A DNA stretch of 64,000 nt, from NCBI RefSeq assembly GCF_019355055.1, contig NZ_CP048411.1:310001-374000 (forward strand), given 5' to 3'. How positions within the stretch are numbered: the first letter of the stretch is position 1; each line of letters begins with the position of its first letter. The translations under genes and the position numbers were made by a program. This DNA is from Pseudomonas sp. MTM4 (lineage in GTDB: Bacteria; Pseudomonadota; Gammaproteobacteria; Pseudomonadales; Pseudomonadaceae). Of the stretch, positions 1-7,981 are shown piece by piece. The notes below the pieces were generated by a model. That model worked only from the letters and a program-made list of their open reading frames with translations. It did not search any database and was not told where the DNA came from.

Positions 1-1
1 C

Positions 2-613
2 AACGTCACTCTGATCGAGGACGAGCCTTATCGAGAGTTGGTTTTCGACGAAGGTAGCGCCAAACCCATCGTCAGCCGCATGCACAGGGCAAGCTGGATC
101 TACACCGGTACGGTCTCCAAAACGCTGCTGCCGGGGCTACGGGTCGGCTATCTGATCGCGACTCCTGATCTGTTTCCGTATCTGCTTCGGCTGAAGCAGT
201 CAGCCGACCTGCATACCAATCGCATCGGCCAGTGGCAGGCGTTGCAATGGCTGGGAAGCGAGCAATATCAGTCGCACCTGGTCGAGCTACGACGTTTTTA
301 TCGCCTACGCCGTGATGCGATGCAGGCTGCGCTGGAGGCTCATTTTGGCGATCTTGCCGACTGGCAGCTCCCGCAGGGTGGGCTGTTCTTCTGGTTGCAG
401 CTGAAGCGTCCGGTAGATACGCGAACCCTGCTCGATTCGGCGTTGGCGCAGGACGTGGTATTCATGCCCGGCGAGCCGTTCTTCGTCGACCCGGAGCAGA
501 ATCCAGGATACCTGCGGCTTAATTTCAGCCACGTCGCGCCGGAGCGGCTGGCTGAGGGCGTTCGCCGGCTGGCGAGCGTCATTCGGAGTGCCGAAATGGT
601 CGATGCGGCGTAG
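2..613 (+). CDS. PLP-dependent aminotransferase-like domain (MocR/GntR or class I), C-terminal part
   Basis: Open from the window edge, so the N-terminus is missing. The visible part is the large and small domains of a fold-type I aminotransferase. An early IEDEPYREL segment resembles the active-site IEDDPYxEL stretch of the family, and SKTLLPGLRVG carries the lysine (codon at 119–121) expected to form the Schiff base with pyridoxal phosphate. The end, with YLRLNFSH, is typical of the small domain. Whether an N-terminal GntR helix-turn-helix precedes it (making it a MocR-type regulator) cannot be seen. The SKTLLPGLRxG spelling is common in MocR proteins and in 2-aminoadipate aminotransferases. 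The substrate is unknown. Confidence 0.8.
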   Translation, partial: NVTLIEDEPYRELVFDEGSAKPIVSRMHRASWIYTGTVSKTLLPGLRVGYLIATPDLFPYLLRLKQSADLHTNRIGQWQALQWLGSEQYQSHLVELRRFYRLRRDAMQAALEAHFGDLADWQLPQGGLFFWLQLKRPVDTRTLLDSALAQDVVFMPGEPFFVDPEQNPGYLRLNFSHVAPERLAEGVRRLASVIRSAEMVDAA

Positions 614-654
614 TTTCATTTAGCGGTGCTTGCGCTGCCGCATGGAGAAGAGAT

Positions 655-1257
655 ATGGCGTACAAGGTTTATGGCGACTATCGGTCTGGCAATTGCTACA
701 AGGTGAAGCTGATATTGCATCTGCTCGGGCGGGATTACGAGTGGATACCGGTAGATATCCTCCGTGGCGAAAGCCGTGAAGGATGGTTTCTGAAAAAGAA
801 TCCTAACGGCAAGATTCCCGTGCTCGAATTGGAAGACGGTTCCTGTCTATGGGAGTCGAATGCGATTCTCAATTTTCTTGCGGAGGGAACCGAGTTCCTG
901 CCCAAGGATGCGCGCTTGCGCACCCAAGTGCTGCAGTGGCAGTTCTTCGAGCAATACAGTCACGAGCCGTTCATTGCCGTGGCGCGATTCATTAAGGTAT
1001 ATCTGGGTTTGCCTGATCGTCTCGATGAATATGCTGCCAAGCAACTGGACGGCTACCACGCGCTGGACGTCATGGAGCAACAGCTACTGCGCACGCCATA
1101 CCTTGTTAGCGATCACTACTCAATTGCGGACATCGCGCTGTATGCCTATACGCACGTAGCGGAAGAGGGAGGATTCAAACTGGAGAAATACCCAGCAATC
1201 TGCGCGTGGCTACAGCGGGTTGCCAGCCATCCTCGGCACGTCGGGATGTTCGACTAA
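655..1257 (+). CDS. Glutathione S-transferase family protein
   Basis: A 200-residue cytosolic GST. The N-terminal thioredoxin-like half contains SGNCYKVKL (the activating residue lies in the SGN segment), NPNGKIPVLE with the cis-proline that binds the glutathione backbone, and the ESNAIL motif that contacts the gamma-glutamyl group. The C-terminal half is all-helical, with the conserved SIADIALYAY N-capping/hydrophobic staple motif near residue 155. The start is supported by GGAGAAG just upstream of the ATG. It is probably a stand-alone conjugation, peroxidase or detoxification enzyme. It is separated from the convergent folE by a structured heptad-repeat element. Confidence 0.88.
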   Translation: MAYKVYGDYRSGNCYKVKLILHLLGRDYEWIPVDILRGESREGWFLKKNPNGKIPVLELEDGSCLWESNAILNFLAEGTEFLPKDARLRTQVLQWQFFEQYSHEPFIAVARFIKVYLGLPDRLDEYAAKQLDGYHALDVMEQQLLRTPYLVSDHYSIADIALYAYTHVAEEGGFKLEKYPAICAWLQRVASHPRHVGMFD

Positions 1258-1270
1258 GGAAGACGAGAAA

Positions 1271-1358
1271 GAGGCTGGAGGCTTGAGGCTGGGCGAGAAA
1301 GCAGCTGCGCGCTGCAAGTCTCAAGCAGCAAAGAAAGCATGAAGCCAGCCCAGCCTCA
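1271..1358. repeat. Intergenic heptad element with 11-bp inverted arms
   Basis: Between the convergent GST and folE genes. The left part reads as consecutive 7-mers GAGGCTG, GAGGCTT, GAGGCTG, GGCGAGA. An 11-bp arm TGAGGCTGGGC (1284–1294) is perfectly complementary to GCCCAGCCTCA (1348–1358), and GCTTGAG (1281–1287) can alternatively pair with CTCAAGC (1320–1326). It could act as a bidirectional terminator. It resembles the elements at 7893–7981 and 21180–21320 in period and in its GCTTGA words. Confidence 0.6.
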
Positions 1359-1364
1359 TTTCTC

Positions 1365-1910
1365 CTATCTGACCAACCCGAGAAATTCGCTGCGGGTGGC
1401 GGCGTTTTCCCGGAACTGTCCGAGCATGACCGAGGTAACCATTGAGGAGTTCTGCTTCTCGACGCCGCGCATCATCATGCACATGTGCTGGGCTTCAATA
1501 ACAACAGCCACGCCCCATGCGCCGGTGACCTTCTGGACCGCCTCGGCAATTTCGCGGGTGAGGTTCTCTTGAATCTGCAACCGGCGAGCGTACATCTCGA
1601 CGATACGCGCTACCTTCGACAGTCCCAGTACTTTGCCGTTGGGCAGGTAGGCAACATGGGCCTTGCCGATGAAGGGGAGCATGTGGTGTTCGCACAAGGA
1701 GTACAGCTCGATATTCTTTACCAGCACCATTTCGCTGTTGTCGGAGCTGAACAGCGCGCCGTTGGTGACATCTTCCAGCGTCTGCTGGTAGCCCTTGCAT
1801 AGATACTGCATGGCTTTGGCGGCGCGCTTGGGCGTATCGAGCAATCCCTCGCGGGTGACGTCTTCTCCGAGCTGGCCAAGGATCTCGGTGTAATGTTGTT
1901 CCAGTGACAT
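1365..1910 (-). CDS. folE: GTP cyclohydrolase I
   Basis: Converts GTP to 7,8-dihydroneopterin triphosphate, the first step of tetrahydrofolate and queuosine-type pterin synthesis, in the cytoplasm. The 181-residue protein has the single T-fold domain with the zinc ligands in SLCEHHMLP and in the later [10 protein letters not shown] segment, plus the GKAHVAYLP substrate-pocket motif. The start chosen ([11 protein letters not shown]) follows AGGTAGCTC; an upstream in-frame extension has no family similarity. The length is that of the short Pseudomonas paralog rather than the 222-residue E. coli protein. In P. aeruginosa the homologue in this position is one of two folE paralogs. It lies just upstream of the heptad element. 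Confidence 0.95.
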   Translation of the reverse strand: MSLEQHYTEILGQLGEDVTREGLLDTPKRAAKAMQYLCKGYQQTLEDVTNGALFSSDNSEMVLVKNIELYSLCEHHMLPFIGKAHVAYLPNGKVLGLSKVARIVEMYARRLQIQENLTREIAEAVQKVTGAWGVAVVIEAQHMCMMMRGVEKQNSSMVTSVMLGQFRENAATRSEFLGLVR

Positions 1911-2054
1911 TGAGCTACCTGTCGGGCTTCGTGTGAGCGCAAGCGCGAAGGGTAGGGTGCACCCGCCGCGCTGGCAAGGGGAAAACAGCAAGCTGTACGC
2001 TATGAGCCGCAACAAGAGCCTGAGGGCTCGTTTGGTCTCGTCAGCTTGGAGATG

Positions 2055-2612
2055 CTATTCATCTCTCCCCTCGAGCATGGTGCGTTTGAGCATCACGTAA
2101 ACCGCCCCGGTGCCGCCATGTCTCGGCAGGCATGAAGAAAAGCCAAGCACTCGGTCATGTTGACGCAGCCAGGTATTGACGTGGCTCTTGATCATTGGAC
2201 GTTTGCCGTCGACGCGTGCGGCCTTACCGTGGGTGACTCGCACGCAGCGAATTTCGAACTTGCTGGCTTCGGCAAGGAAATCCCAGAGCAGCTCGCGCGC
2301 CTTTTCGACGCTCAGCCCATGCAGATCCAGGCTGCCTTCGAAGGGGATCTGGCCGGCTTTGAGCTTGCGCATCTGGCTGTCTTGCACACCGTCGCGTGCC
2401 CAATACAGCTCGTCTTCCGCTGCGACATCGATGACGAACTGATCGGAAAGCCCATCGATGCGGATTTCGCTGTCGCTGATGACTGCGTTTGCGCGTCGAG
2501 TGGCGATCTGCGCCTTGTTGCTGCGTGGTTTGCCGGTGTCGGCGCGGTCGTGTTTGATTGGCTTGACGCCATGAACGGCTGATTTGAACAGGGAAAAGTC
2601 GTCGTCTTGCAT
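2055..2612 (-). CDS. smrA: Smr-domain DNA nuclease/nucleic-acid-binding protein
   Basis: A 185-residue stand-alone Smr protein. The Smr domain occupies the C-terminal half: LDLHGLSVEKAR near residue 95 (DLHG signature), VRVTHGKA (the THG motif) and the closing GGTGAVYVMLK. Members bind or nick DNA, especially branched DNA; in E. coli the family includes SmrA and SmrB (SmrB now known as a ribosome-collision mRNA nuclease). The N-terminal ~90 residues are basic and variable. AGGCCCC precedes the ATG. The folE–smrA order is kept in Pseudomonas. Whether this copy acts on DNA or on ribosomes is not decidable from the sequence. Confidence 0.88.
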   Translation of the reverse strand: MQDDDFSLFKSAVHGVKPIKHDRADTGKPRSNKAQIATRRANAVISDSEIRIDGLSDQFVIDVAAEDELYWARDGVQDSQMRKLKAGQIPFEGSLDLHGLSVEKARELLWDFLAEASKFEIRCVRVTHGKAARVDGKRPMIKSHVNTWLRQHDRVLGFSSCLPRHGGTGAVYVMLKRTMLEGRDE

Positions 2613-2679
2613 GGGGCCTCCGCGTTGCAGGCGATCTTACCCGAAAGCCTCCGCTTTCAACCTGCTCGAAGCGCAGAGG

Positions 2680-2997
2680 TCAGCGCTTCTTCTTCAGTCC
2701 AGGGGACAGGCTCAGCCCGCCGGGTTCACGCAACCGGCGACGCACGCGGTGTCGGATGAGCAGACCGATAACCAGCAAAGCCAGGCCAAGCACCAATAGC
2801 GTCACTGCTTCTTCATATTCGAACGCCATGTTGGCGAAGGCTGCATGGCTGCCGAACAGGGACGCCGCACCAGATCCCGCCAGAAGCACACCGAGGATGC
2901 TCAACAGCAGGCCCAGCATTGCGCCGAGGCGTGCGCCCCAGCTCCGTTGCTCGCGAGGGCGAAGTCGGCGTGCATCGAATCCATCGGTTCGTTTCAT
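2680..2997 (-). CDS. Small two-helix membrane protein of unknown function
   Basis: 105 residues with a very basic N-terminus (KRTDGFDARRLRPREQR), a hydrophobic helix around residues 23–45, a short loop and a second helix around residues 64–82 followed by a highly basic tail (RHRVRRRLR, ending LKKKR). By the positive-inside rule both ends should be cytoplasmic. GAGGTAACCGGA before the ATG supports the start. It sits between smrA and the isochorismatase-like gene. I recognise no family. Confidence 0.6.
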   Translation of the reverse strand: MKRTDGFDARRLRPREQRSWGARLGAMLGLLLSILGVLLAGSGAASLFGSHAAFANMAFEYEEAVTLLVLGLALLVIGLLIRHRVRRRLREPGGLSLSPGLKKKR

Positions 2998-3082
2998 TCC
3001 GGTTACCTCGTCAGAACAGGCTATGACCGGGGCAGCCCGGTCAGTTTTATTCGCGGTCAGGTAACGCTTACGGCGCGAACGA

Positions 3083-3676
3083 TTACGCCAGTGCTCCTAC
3101 GTCAGCCACGCAAACAGCGAAGTTGTCCGCGAGAATGGTCATTTCCATGCGATGTACCTGCGCCGCCTCGAGCACACCGTCTCCCATTGGCAGATCGCGG
3201 GTGGCGCAGGCTTTATCAACGAGGGTACAGCGGTACCCATAGTCTTTCGCCGCGCGAACCGTGGTGCTCACGCTGGAGTGAGTCATGAAGCCGCAGACGA
3301 TGAGGTCGAGGCGGCCATGCTGCTGCAACAGCTCGTGCAATTCAGTGCCGGCGAAGGCGTTGGGCAGGGTCTTGCCGATCACGGTTTCGCCGGGGAGCGG
3401 CGCGGCTTCCGGCATGATCTGGCCGCGTAGGCCCTGCGGGTCGAACAGCCCGCCTGGAATACCCAGGTGATGAACATGCACGACGGGTGCACCGGCGGCG
3501 CGCGCAGCGCTGACCAGGCTCTTGATTTCCTCCAGCGCTGAGCTCAGGTTCGGTAGCGCAAGAGTCCCTGTCCGATATTCTTCCTGAGCGTCAATGACCA
3601 CAACGGTCGCGTTAGCCAGAGTCGCCGGTGCATAACTGCGGCCACTGAGCTGAAGCATGGTCTGTGGCTTGGACAT
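3083..3676 (-). CDS. Isochorismatase-like cysteine hydrolase
   Basis: 197 residues with the isochorismatase/nicotinamidase fold: VVVIDAQEEY (catalytic Asp), the mid-protein KTLPNAFAGT segment (catalytic Lys and substrate loop) and DLIVCGFMTHSSVSTTVRAA, which holds the nucleophile region. In most members the nucleophilic cysteine lies in a GxxxxxCVxxT context. Here the stretch reads GFMTHSSVSTT, with the cysteine four residues before the usual place (VCG) and a serine where cysteine is usual, so catalysis may differ. The start MSKPQTML is chosen because AAGGAG lies 8 nt upstream; a longer in-frame reading lacks support. Substrate unknown. Conserved next to prmB in Pseudomonas. Confidence 0.82.
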   Translation of the reverse strand: MSKPQTMLQLSGRSYAPATLANATVVVIDAQEEYRTGTLALPNLSSALEEIKSLVSAARAAGAPVVHVHHLGIPGGLFDPQGLRGQIMPEAAPLPGETVIGKTLPNAFAGTELHELLQQHGRLDLIVCGFMTHSSVSTTVRAAKDYGYRCTLVDKACATRDLPMGDGVLEAAQVHRMEMTILADNFAVCVADVGALA

Positions 3677-3864
3677 CACTGACTCCTTGTTTTGAGAGGG
3701 GCCTGATTGTGGCGCTAGATGACCGATATGTGAACTGCCCAAGATGATGATTTCGCCAGCGGAGTTGCGCAATCCTGCAATAGACCCATGATCCTTCTAT
3801 ACGATTTGAGAAAGTCGCGAAGCCATCGGCTAAACTCTCGCGCTTTTCAGAAGGAGATGCTGCC

Positions 3865-4785
3865 GTGACCGCTTCGCCGTCCCAATTGCGCACCTTGCGC
3901 GATTACATTCGCTGGGCCGTCAGCCGCTTCCAGGCCGAACAGCTGTTCTTCGGTCACGGCACGGACAATGCCTGGGATGAAGCGCGTCAGCTGGTGCTTG
4001 GTGCCCTGCATCTGCCCTGGGAAATGGCTGACAGCTATCTCGACTGCCGGCTGGAAGACGATGAGCGGCAGCATTTGCAAAACCTGCTGCATCGTCGAAT
4101 CGAGCAGCGTGTGCCCACCGCCTACCTGCTGGGGCAAGCCTGGTTCTGCGGGCTGCCGTTCATCGTCGACGAGCGCGTGTTGATTCCGCGTTCGCCAATC
4201 GGGCAACTGATTGATCGCCGCTTCGAACCCTGGCTGGCGCAGCCCCCCGCTCGGATTCTCGATCTGTGCACCGGCTCCGGTTGTATCGGAATTGCCTGCG
4301 CTTATGAGTTTCTCGATGCCGAAGTGGTACTGGCCGACCTGTCGTTCGAGGCGCTCGAAGTGGCGAATCGCAATATCGAGCATCATGGCGTGGAGGATCG
4401 GGTCTACACCGTGCAGAGCGATGGCTTCGACGGGTTGCCCGGCCAGCGCTTCGATCTGATCGTCTCCAACCCTCCGTATGTGGATGCGGAAGACTTCGCC
4501 GACATGCCGGACGAATACCATCACGAGCCGGCCCTGGGGCTAGCCTGTGGGGATGATGGGCTGGACCTGGTGCGGCGCATGCTGGCCGAGGCGGCTGATC
4601 ACCTGACCGAAACCGGCACCCTGGTTATCGAGGTAGGTAACAGCCAGGTGCATGTCGAGGCGCTTTACCCCGAGGTGACCTTTACCTGGCTGGAATTCAG
4701 CGAAGGCGGGCATGGCGTATTTCTGCTTGCCGCCAGCCAATGCCGCGAGCATCAGGCATTGTTTCGCGCTCGCCTCAAAGGCTAG
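3865..4785 (+). CDS. prmB: Ribosomal protein uL3 glutamine methyltransferase
   Basis: N5-methylates a glutamine of ribosomal protein uL3 using S-adenosylmethionine; cytoplasmic. The 306-residue protein has the PrmB/PrmC architecture: a helical N-terminal substrate-binding domain, then a Rossmann methyltransferase domain with [15 protein letters not shown] (SAM loop) and the NPPY catalytic motif that positions the glutamine amide. It starts with GTG, supported by AGAAGGAGATG immediately upstream. The neighbours match the P. aeruginosa prmB locus, and aroC two genes downstream is a frequent partner in gammaproteobacteria. Confidence 0.94.
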   Translation: MTASPSQLRTLRDYIRWAVSRFQAEQLFFGHGTDNAWDEARQLVLGALHLPWEMADSYLDCRLEDDERQHLQNLLHRRIEQRVPTAYLLGQAWFCGLPFIVDERVLIPRSPIGQLIDRRFEPWLAQPPARILDLCTGSGCIGIACAYEFLDAEVVLADLSFEALEVANRNIEHHGVEDRVYTVQSDGFDGLPGQRFDLIVSNPPYVDAEDFADMPDEYHHEPALGLACGDDGLDLVRRMLAEAADHLTETGTLVIEVGNSQVHVEALYPEVTFTWLEFSEGGHGVFLLAASQCREHQALFRARLKG

Positions 4786-4818
4786 AAAGCAGCGCTGCGA
4801 TGTGGGGCGGCACGGGAC

Positions 4819-5622
4819 TCAGCGAGTCGCAATCCAGATCAGCAACCCCGCCTGGAACAGTGAGAAGGCGATCAGGCAGGCAATGGTGAATCTGAGCGTG
4901 CCATCTTCCCGGCGGAATTTGTTCAGCCGCTCCTGCAGGTCTCGGATCTTGTTTTCCTGCTCCAGCAGATTCTGATCGGCCTGCTCCAGCATCGCGGCAG
5001 CATCCTTCAGGTCGATGATCTGGACTTTCTCCAGGTTCCAGTCGGGGCGCAGTGAGCTGACACGAGACGCGCTATAGGTCGCCTTGAGTTTGCTGGGCTC
5101 CGGATAGAGCACATCGAAGCCTTGACTCAGCAGGCATTGGTCGCGGCGCAAGCGCATGTCTTCGCCGGTTATGTCCGCAGCGGAAAGGGCGCCGCCTTCG
5201 ACCAGATAGTGTGCCCAGCGCTTCTGAGCCCAAAGTGCACCCTGCGCCAGCAGAAAGCGTCCGAGGCCTCGATTGACTGGCTGCATATGCAGGCCGGAGT
5301 CGGGGCCAAAGCGCAGCTCCTTGGCACGATGATCCGCCCAGACTTCCAGTGCATTGTGCTTCTTCGGCAAAACCTGGCCCGGTAGCCGCACGAACAGCTT
5401 CAGTAAACTCTGCTGCGGTGTATGCCGTTCGACTTGAGCCAGTTCAACGAACCTCAACGGCCGCGCACCGGTATCCCGATCGGTCGGAAGTGGCGCCAGG
5501 CGCAGTAGTCGAAAACGATCCGGGGCGAGCTCCGCCCAGGGATGCGGCTGCGGCGTTGTTTCAGGCGTTTGGGCCTCGCTGCCGTTAGCGGAAGGCGAGC
5601 TGTCGGTCATGTCGGCGTCCAT
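4819..5622 (-). CDS. Conserved hypothetical tail-anchored protein
   Basis: 267 residues. The first ~30 are Ser/Pro/Thr-rich and probably disordered. A globular middle follows, without a motif I can name. Near residues 205–235 is an acidic/basic amphipathic stretch (AAAMLEQADQNLLEQENKIR) that looks like a coiled coil. A single C-terminal hydrophobic helix (TIACLIAFSLFQAGLLIWIA) ends three residues before the stop. The protein would be cytoplasmic and tail-anchored in the inner membrane. An alternative start lies four codons in. Its place between prmB and the hydrolase before aroC is conserved in Pseudomonas. Function unknown. Confidence 0.7.
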   Translation of the reverse strand: MDADMTDSSPSANGSEAQTPETTPQPHPWAELAPDRFRLLRLAPLPTDRDTGARPLRFVELAQVERHTPQQSLLKLFVRLPGQVLPKKHNALEVWADHRAKELRFGPDSGLHMQPVNRGLGRFLLAQGALWAQKRWAHYLVEGGALSAADITGEDMRLRRDQCLLSQGFDVLYPEPSKLKATYSASRVSSLRPDWNLEKVQIIDLKDAAAMLEQADQNLLEQENKIRDLQERLNKFRREDGTLRFTIACLIAFSLFQAGLLIWIATR

Positions 5623-5676
5623 GGGCTCCAGGAGCGAGTCGTTGCGTGGGCAAAGAGCGTATCGGCCGACGTTCGG

Positions 5677-6642
5677 CTAGCTGGAGGCTGGCAATAAGCC
5701 ATTCCTGCGCAGAAATTGGCTGATCCGCTCCGTCAGCGCATAGGCGATCGGCAACTCGGGTTGGTTGTAGGAGGCGGTCTGTTCGTTGCGATCCATCGGC
5801 ACGATGCGCAGTACGTGGTTCATCCCCTCAATCAGTGCCAGCTCGGCGTCTCCTCGGGCGCGCTGCAAGGCTTCGGCATCTTCCTGCTCGACCTGGATGT
5901 CATGGGTGCCCTGGATGATCAGGGCCGGCACGGTCGTGCTGGCGAAGGCCTCTGCCGGGTCTTTACCGAACAGGGAAATCAGATAAGGCTGCACGCTTGG
6001 ACGAAACAGGATCTGTAGCGCATCAGGCACTTGCTCATGCACTCGTCCCGCCTTGAGTTCGTCGATCAGGTAATGCGCGGTTGCCAGTAGCGCTGGCGGC
6101 AGGCGGCCCTGGAGTTGCTCACGCAGCAGCAAGTCGATTGGGCGGCCGCTGCCGGCAATGCTGATTAGCGCGCCGGGCTTGGCGACAGGCGTGGCCAGGC
6201 TGGCGATCAGCGCGCCCTCGCTGTGCCCGACCAGCACGACAGCAGAGAAGCGCGGGTCGGCTTTCAACATCTGTGCCCAGGCCACCGCGTCAGCGGCGTA
6301 GCGCTCCACGTGCAGTTGCCTTTCGTCTGGAGCGACTGCAAGGCTTTGCCCAACGCCCCGTTTGTCATAGCGCAGGCTGGCAATGCCGCGCTTGGCCAGC
6401 GCCTGTGCCAGCCGCTTGAGGCTGTCGTTGTGGCCCATTGGGCTGTTGCCGTTGCGGTCGGTGGGGCCCGATCCGGCAATCAGCAGCGCGACCGGTATAG
6501 GTTCGGCGCTTTTGGGAAGCAGCAGAGTGCCATGTAGACGACCTTCCGGTACTTGCACCGTAACGGCCTGATTCAGCAGCGTCTGAGCTTGGATATGTGG
6601 AGCAAGCATGGCGAGAAGGACAAACAGCAAGAGCGTGCGCAT
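5677..6642 (-). CDS. Secreted alpha/beta hydrolase
   Basis: 321 residues with an N-terminal signal peptide (MRTLLLFVLLAMLAPHIQAQ), so it is probably periplasmic. The serine-hydrolase core is clear: IAGSGPTDRNGN (oxyanion-hole region of the YqiA/prolyl-peptidase-like branch), YDKRGVGQS, and the nucleophile elbow GHSEG around residue 140. The acid is probably the Asp in QGTHDIQV, and the late GMNHVLR supplies the histidine. The substrate is unknown; close families are annotated as acyl-peptidase or esterase-like. Divergent from aroC, with ~150 nt between them. Confidence 0.85.
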   Translation of the reverse strand: MRTLLLFVLLAMLAPHIQAQTLLNQAVTVQVPEGRLHGTLLLPKSAEPIPVALLIAGSGPTDRNGNSPMGHNDSLKRLAQALAKRGIASLRYDKRGVGQSLAVAPDERQLHVERYAADAVAWAQMLKADPRFSAVVLVGHSEGALIASLATPVAKPGALISIAGSGRPIDLLLREQLQGRLPPALLATAHYLIDELKAGRVHEQVPDALQILFRPSVQPYLISLFGKDPAEAFASTTVPALIIQGTHDIQVEQEDAEALQRARGDAELALIEGMNHVLRIVPMDRNEQTASYNQPELPIAYALTERISQFLRRNGLLPASS

Positions 6643-6795
6643 GAGTAGGGGTCAACCATCGGCGAAGCGGGTTGGATGCGATGCGAAGCACTTGGTTCGC
6701 CTGCCAACCATACGCGCAGTCACCGAAGCGGTGAAACCTGCGGCGGCTCGGGTATACTCCCGCCCCCTGTTTAGGTCGATCGCGGAGCGCCCTGC

Positions 6796-7887
6796 ATGTC
6801 CGGCAACACATACGGCAAGCTGTTCACCGTCACCACAGCTGGTGAAAGTCACGGTCCTGCGCTGGTCGCAATCGTCGATGGTTGCCCGCCGGGGCTGGAA
6901 TTAACCGTCGCCGACCTTCAACGCGACCTTGATCGACGCAAGCCCGGCACCAGCCGGCACACGACCCAGCGACAGGAAGCCGACGAGGTCGAGATTCTCT
7001 CTGGCGTGTTCGAAGGACGCACCACCGGTTGTCCGATCGGCCTGCTGATCCGCAATACCGACCAGAAGTCCAAGGACTACTCGGCGATCAAGGATCAGTT
7101 CCGCCCGGCCCACGCCGACTACAGCTACCACCACAAGTATGGGCTACGTGATTACCGCGGCGGTGGTCGCAGCTCGGCGCGTGAAACCGCGATGCGCGTA
7201 GCGGCCGGCGCCATCGCCAAGAAATACCTGGCGACTCTCGGCATTGAGGTGCGCGGCTACATGAGTCAGCTAGGTCCGATCGAGATCCCCTTCAAGACCT
7301 GGGACAGCGTCGAGCAGAACGCCTTCTTCAGCCCCGATCCAGGCAAGGTACCGGAGCTCGACGCTTATATGGATCAACTGCGTCGCGATCAGGATTCGGT
7401 CGGCGCAAAGATTTCCGTCGTTGCCGAGGGCGTACCGCCAGGCCTGGGCGAGCCGATCTTCGACCGTCTGGATGCCGATCTGGCTCATGCACTGATGAGC
7501 ATCAACGCCGTCAAGGGTGTGGAGATCGGTGCCGGTTTCGCCAGTGTTTCCCAGCGTGGCACCGAGCACCGTGACGAGCTGACCCCTGAGGGCTTCCTTT
7601 CCAACAACGCCGGCGGCGTGCTGGGTGGAATCTCCAGCGGCCAGCCGATCATCGCCCATCTGGCGCTCAAGCCGACGTCCAGCATCACCACGCCGGGTTG
7701 CTCGATCGACATCGACGGCAATCCGGTCGATGTCATCACCAAAGGCCGTCACGACCCTTGCGTCGGCATTCGCGCCACGCCCATCGCCGAAGCGATGATG
7801 GCCATCGTCCTGCTGGACCATCTGTTGCGTCATCGCGGGCAGAATGCCGATGTGCGGGTAACGACTCCGGTGTTGAAACAGCTTTGA
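6796..7887 (+). CDS. aroC: Chorismate synthase
   Basis: Last step of the shikimate pathway: 5-enolpyruvylshikimate-3-phosphate to chorismate, using reduced FMN; homotetramer in the cytoplasm. 363 residues, the usual length. The three family signatures are visible: [18 protein letters not shown] at residues 15–32, the central [11 protein letters not shown], and the C-terminal RHDPCVG (with the DNA for it near 7749). The ATG is preceded by GGAGCGCC. It stands alone as a transcription unit and is followed by a heptad-repeat element in front of the MFS gene. Confidence 0.97.
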   Translation: MSGNTYGKLFTVTTAGESHGPALVAIVDGCPPGLELTVADLQRDLDRRKPGTSRHTTQRQEADEVEILSGVFEGRTTGCPIGLLIRNTDQKSKDYSAIKDQFRPAHADYSYHHKYGLRDYRGGGRSSARETAMRVAAGAIAKKYLATLGIEVRGYMSQLGPIEIPFKTWDSVEQNAFFSPDPGKVPELDAYMDQLRRDQDSVGAKISVVAEGVPPGLGEPIFDRLDADLAHALMSINAVKGVEIGAGFASVSQRGTEHRDELTPEGFLSNNAGGVLGGISSGQPIIAHLALKPTSSITTPGCSIDIDGNPVDVITKGRHDPCVGIRATPIAEAMMAIVLLDHLLRHRGQNADVRVTTPVLKQL

Positions 7888-7892
7888 GCTGC

Positions 7893-7981
7893 AAGCCACA
7901 AGCTTCAAGCTGCAAGCGAGAAGGCAGTAAAGGTAGCGTCCTGGCTTGTGCTTGTGTCTTGACGCTTGAAGTTTGCCGCTT
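7893..7981. repeat. Palindromic heptad-repeat element abutting the MFS start codon
   Basis: Left arm: five consecutive 7-mers beginning AAG (AAGCCAC, AAGCTTC, AAGCTGC, AAGCGAG, AAGGCAG; 7893–7927). Right arm: consecutive 7-mers in the opposite sense (CTTGTGT, CTTGACG, CTTGAAG, TTTGCCG, CTT; 7951–7981). The two arms are imperfect reverse complements and would fold into a long hairpin. The ATG of the MFS gene follows directly at 7982, so the element occupies the place of the ribosome-binding site. Related in plan to 21180–21320. Confidence 0.7.
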
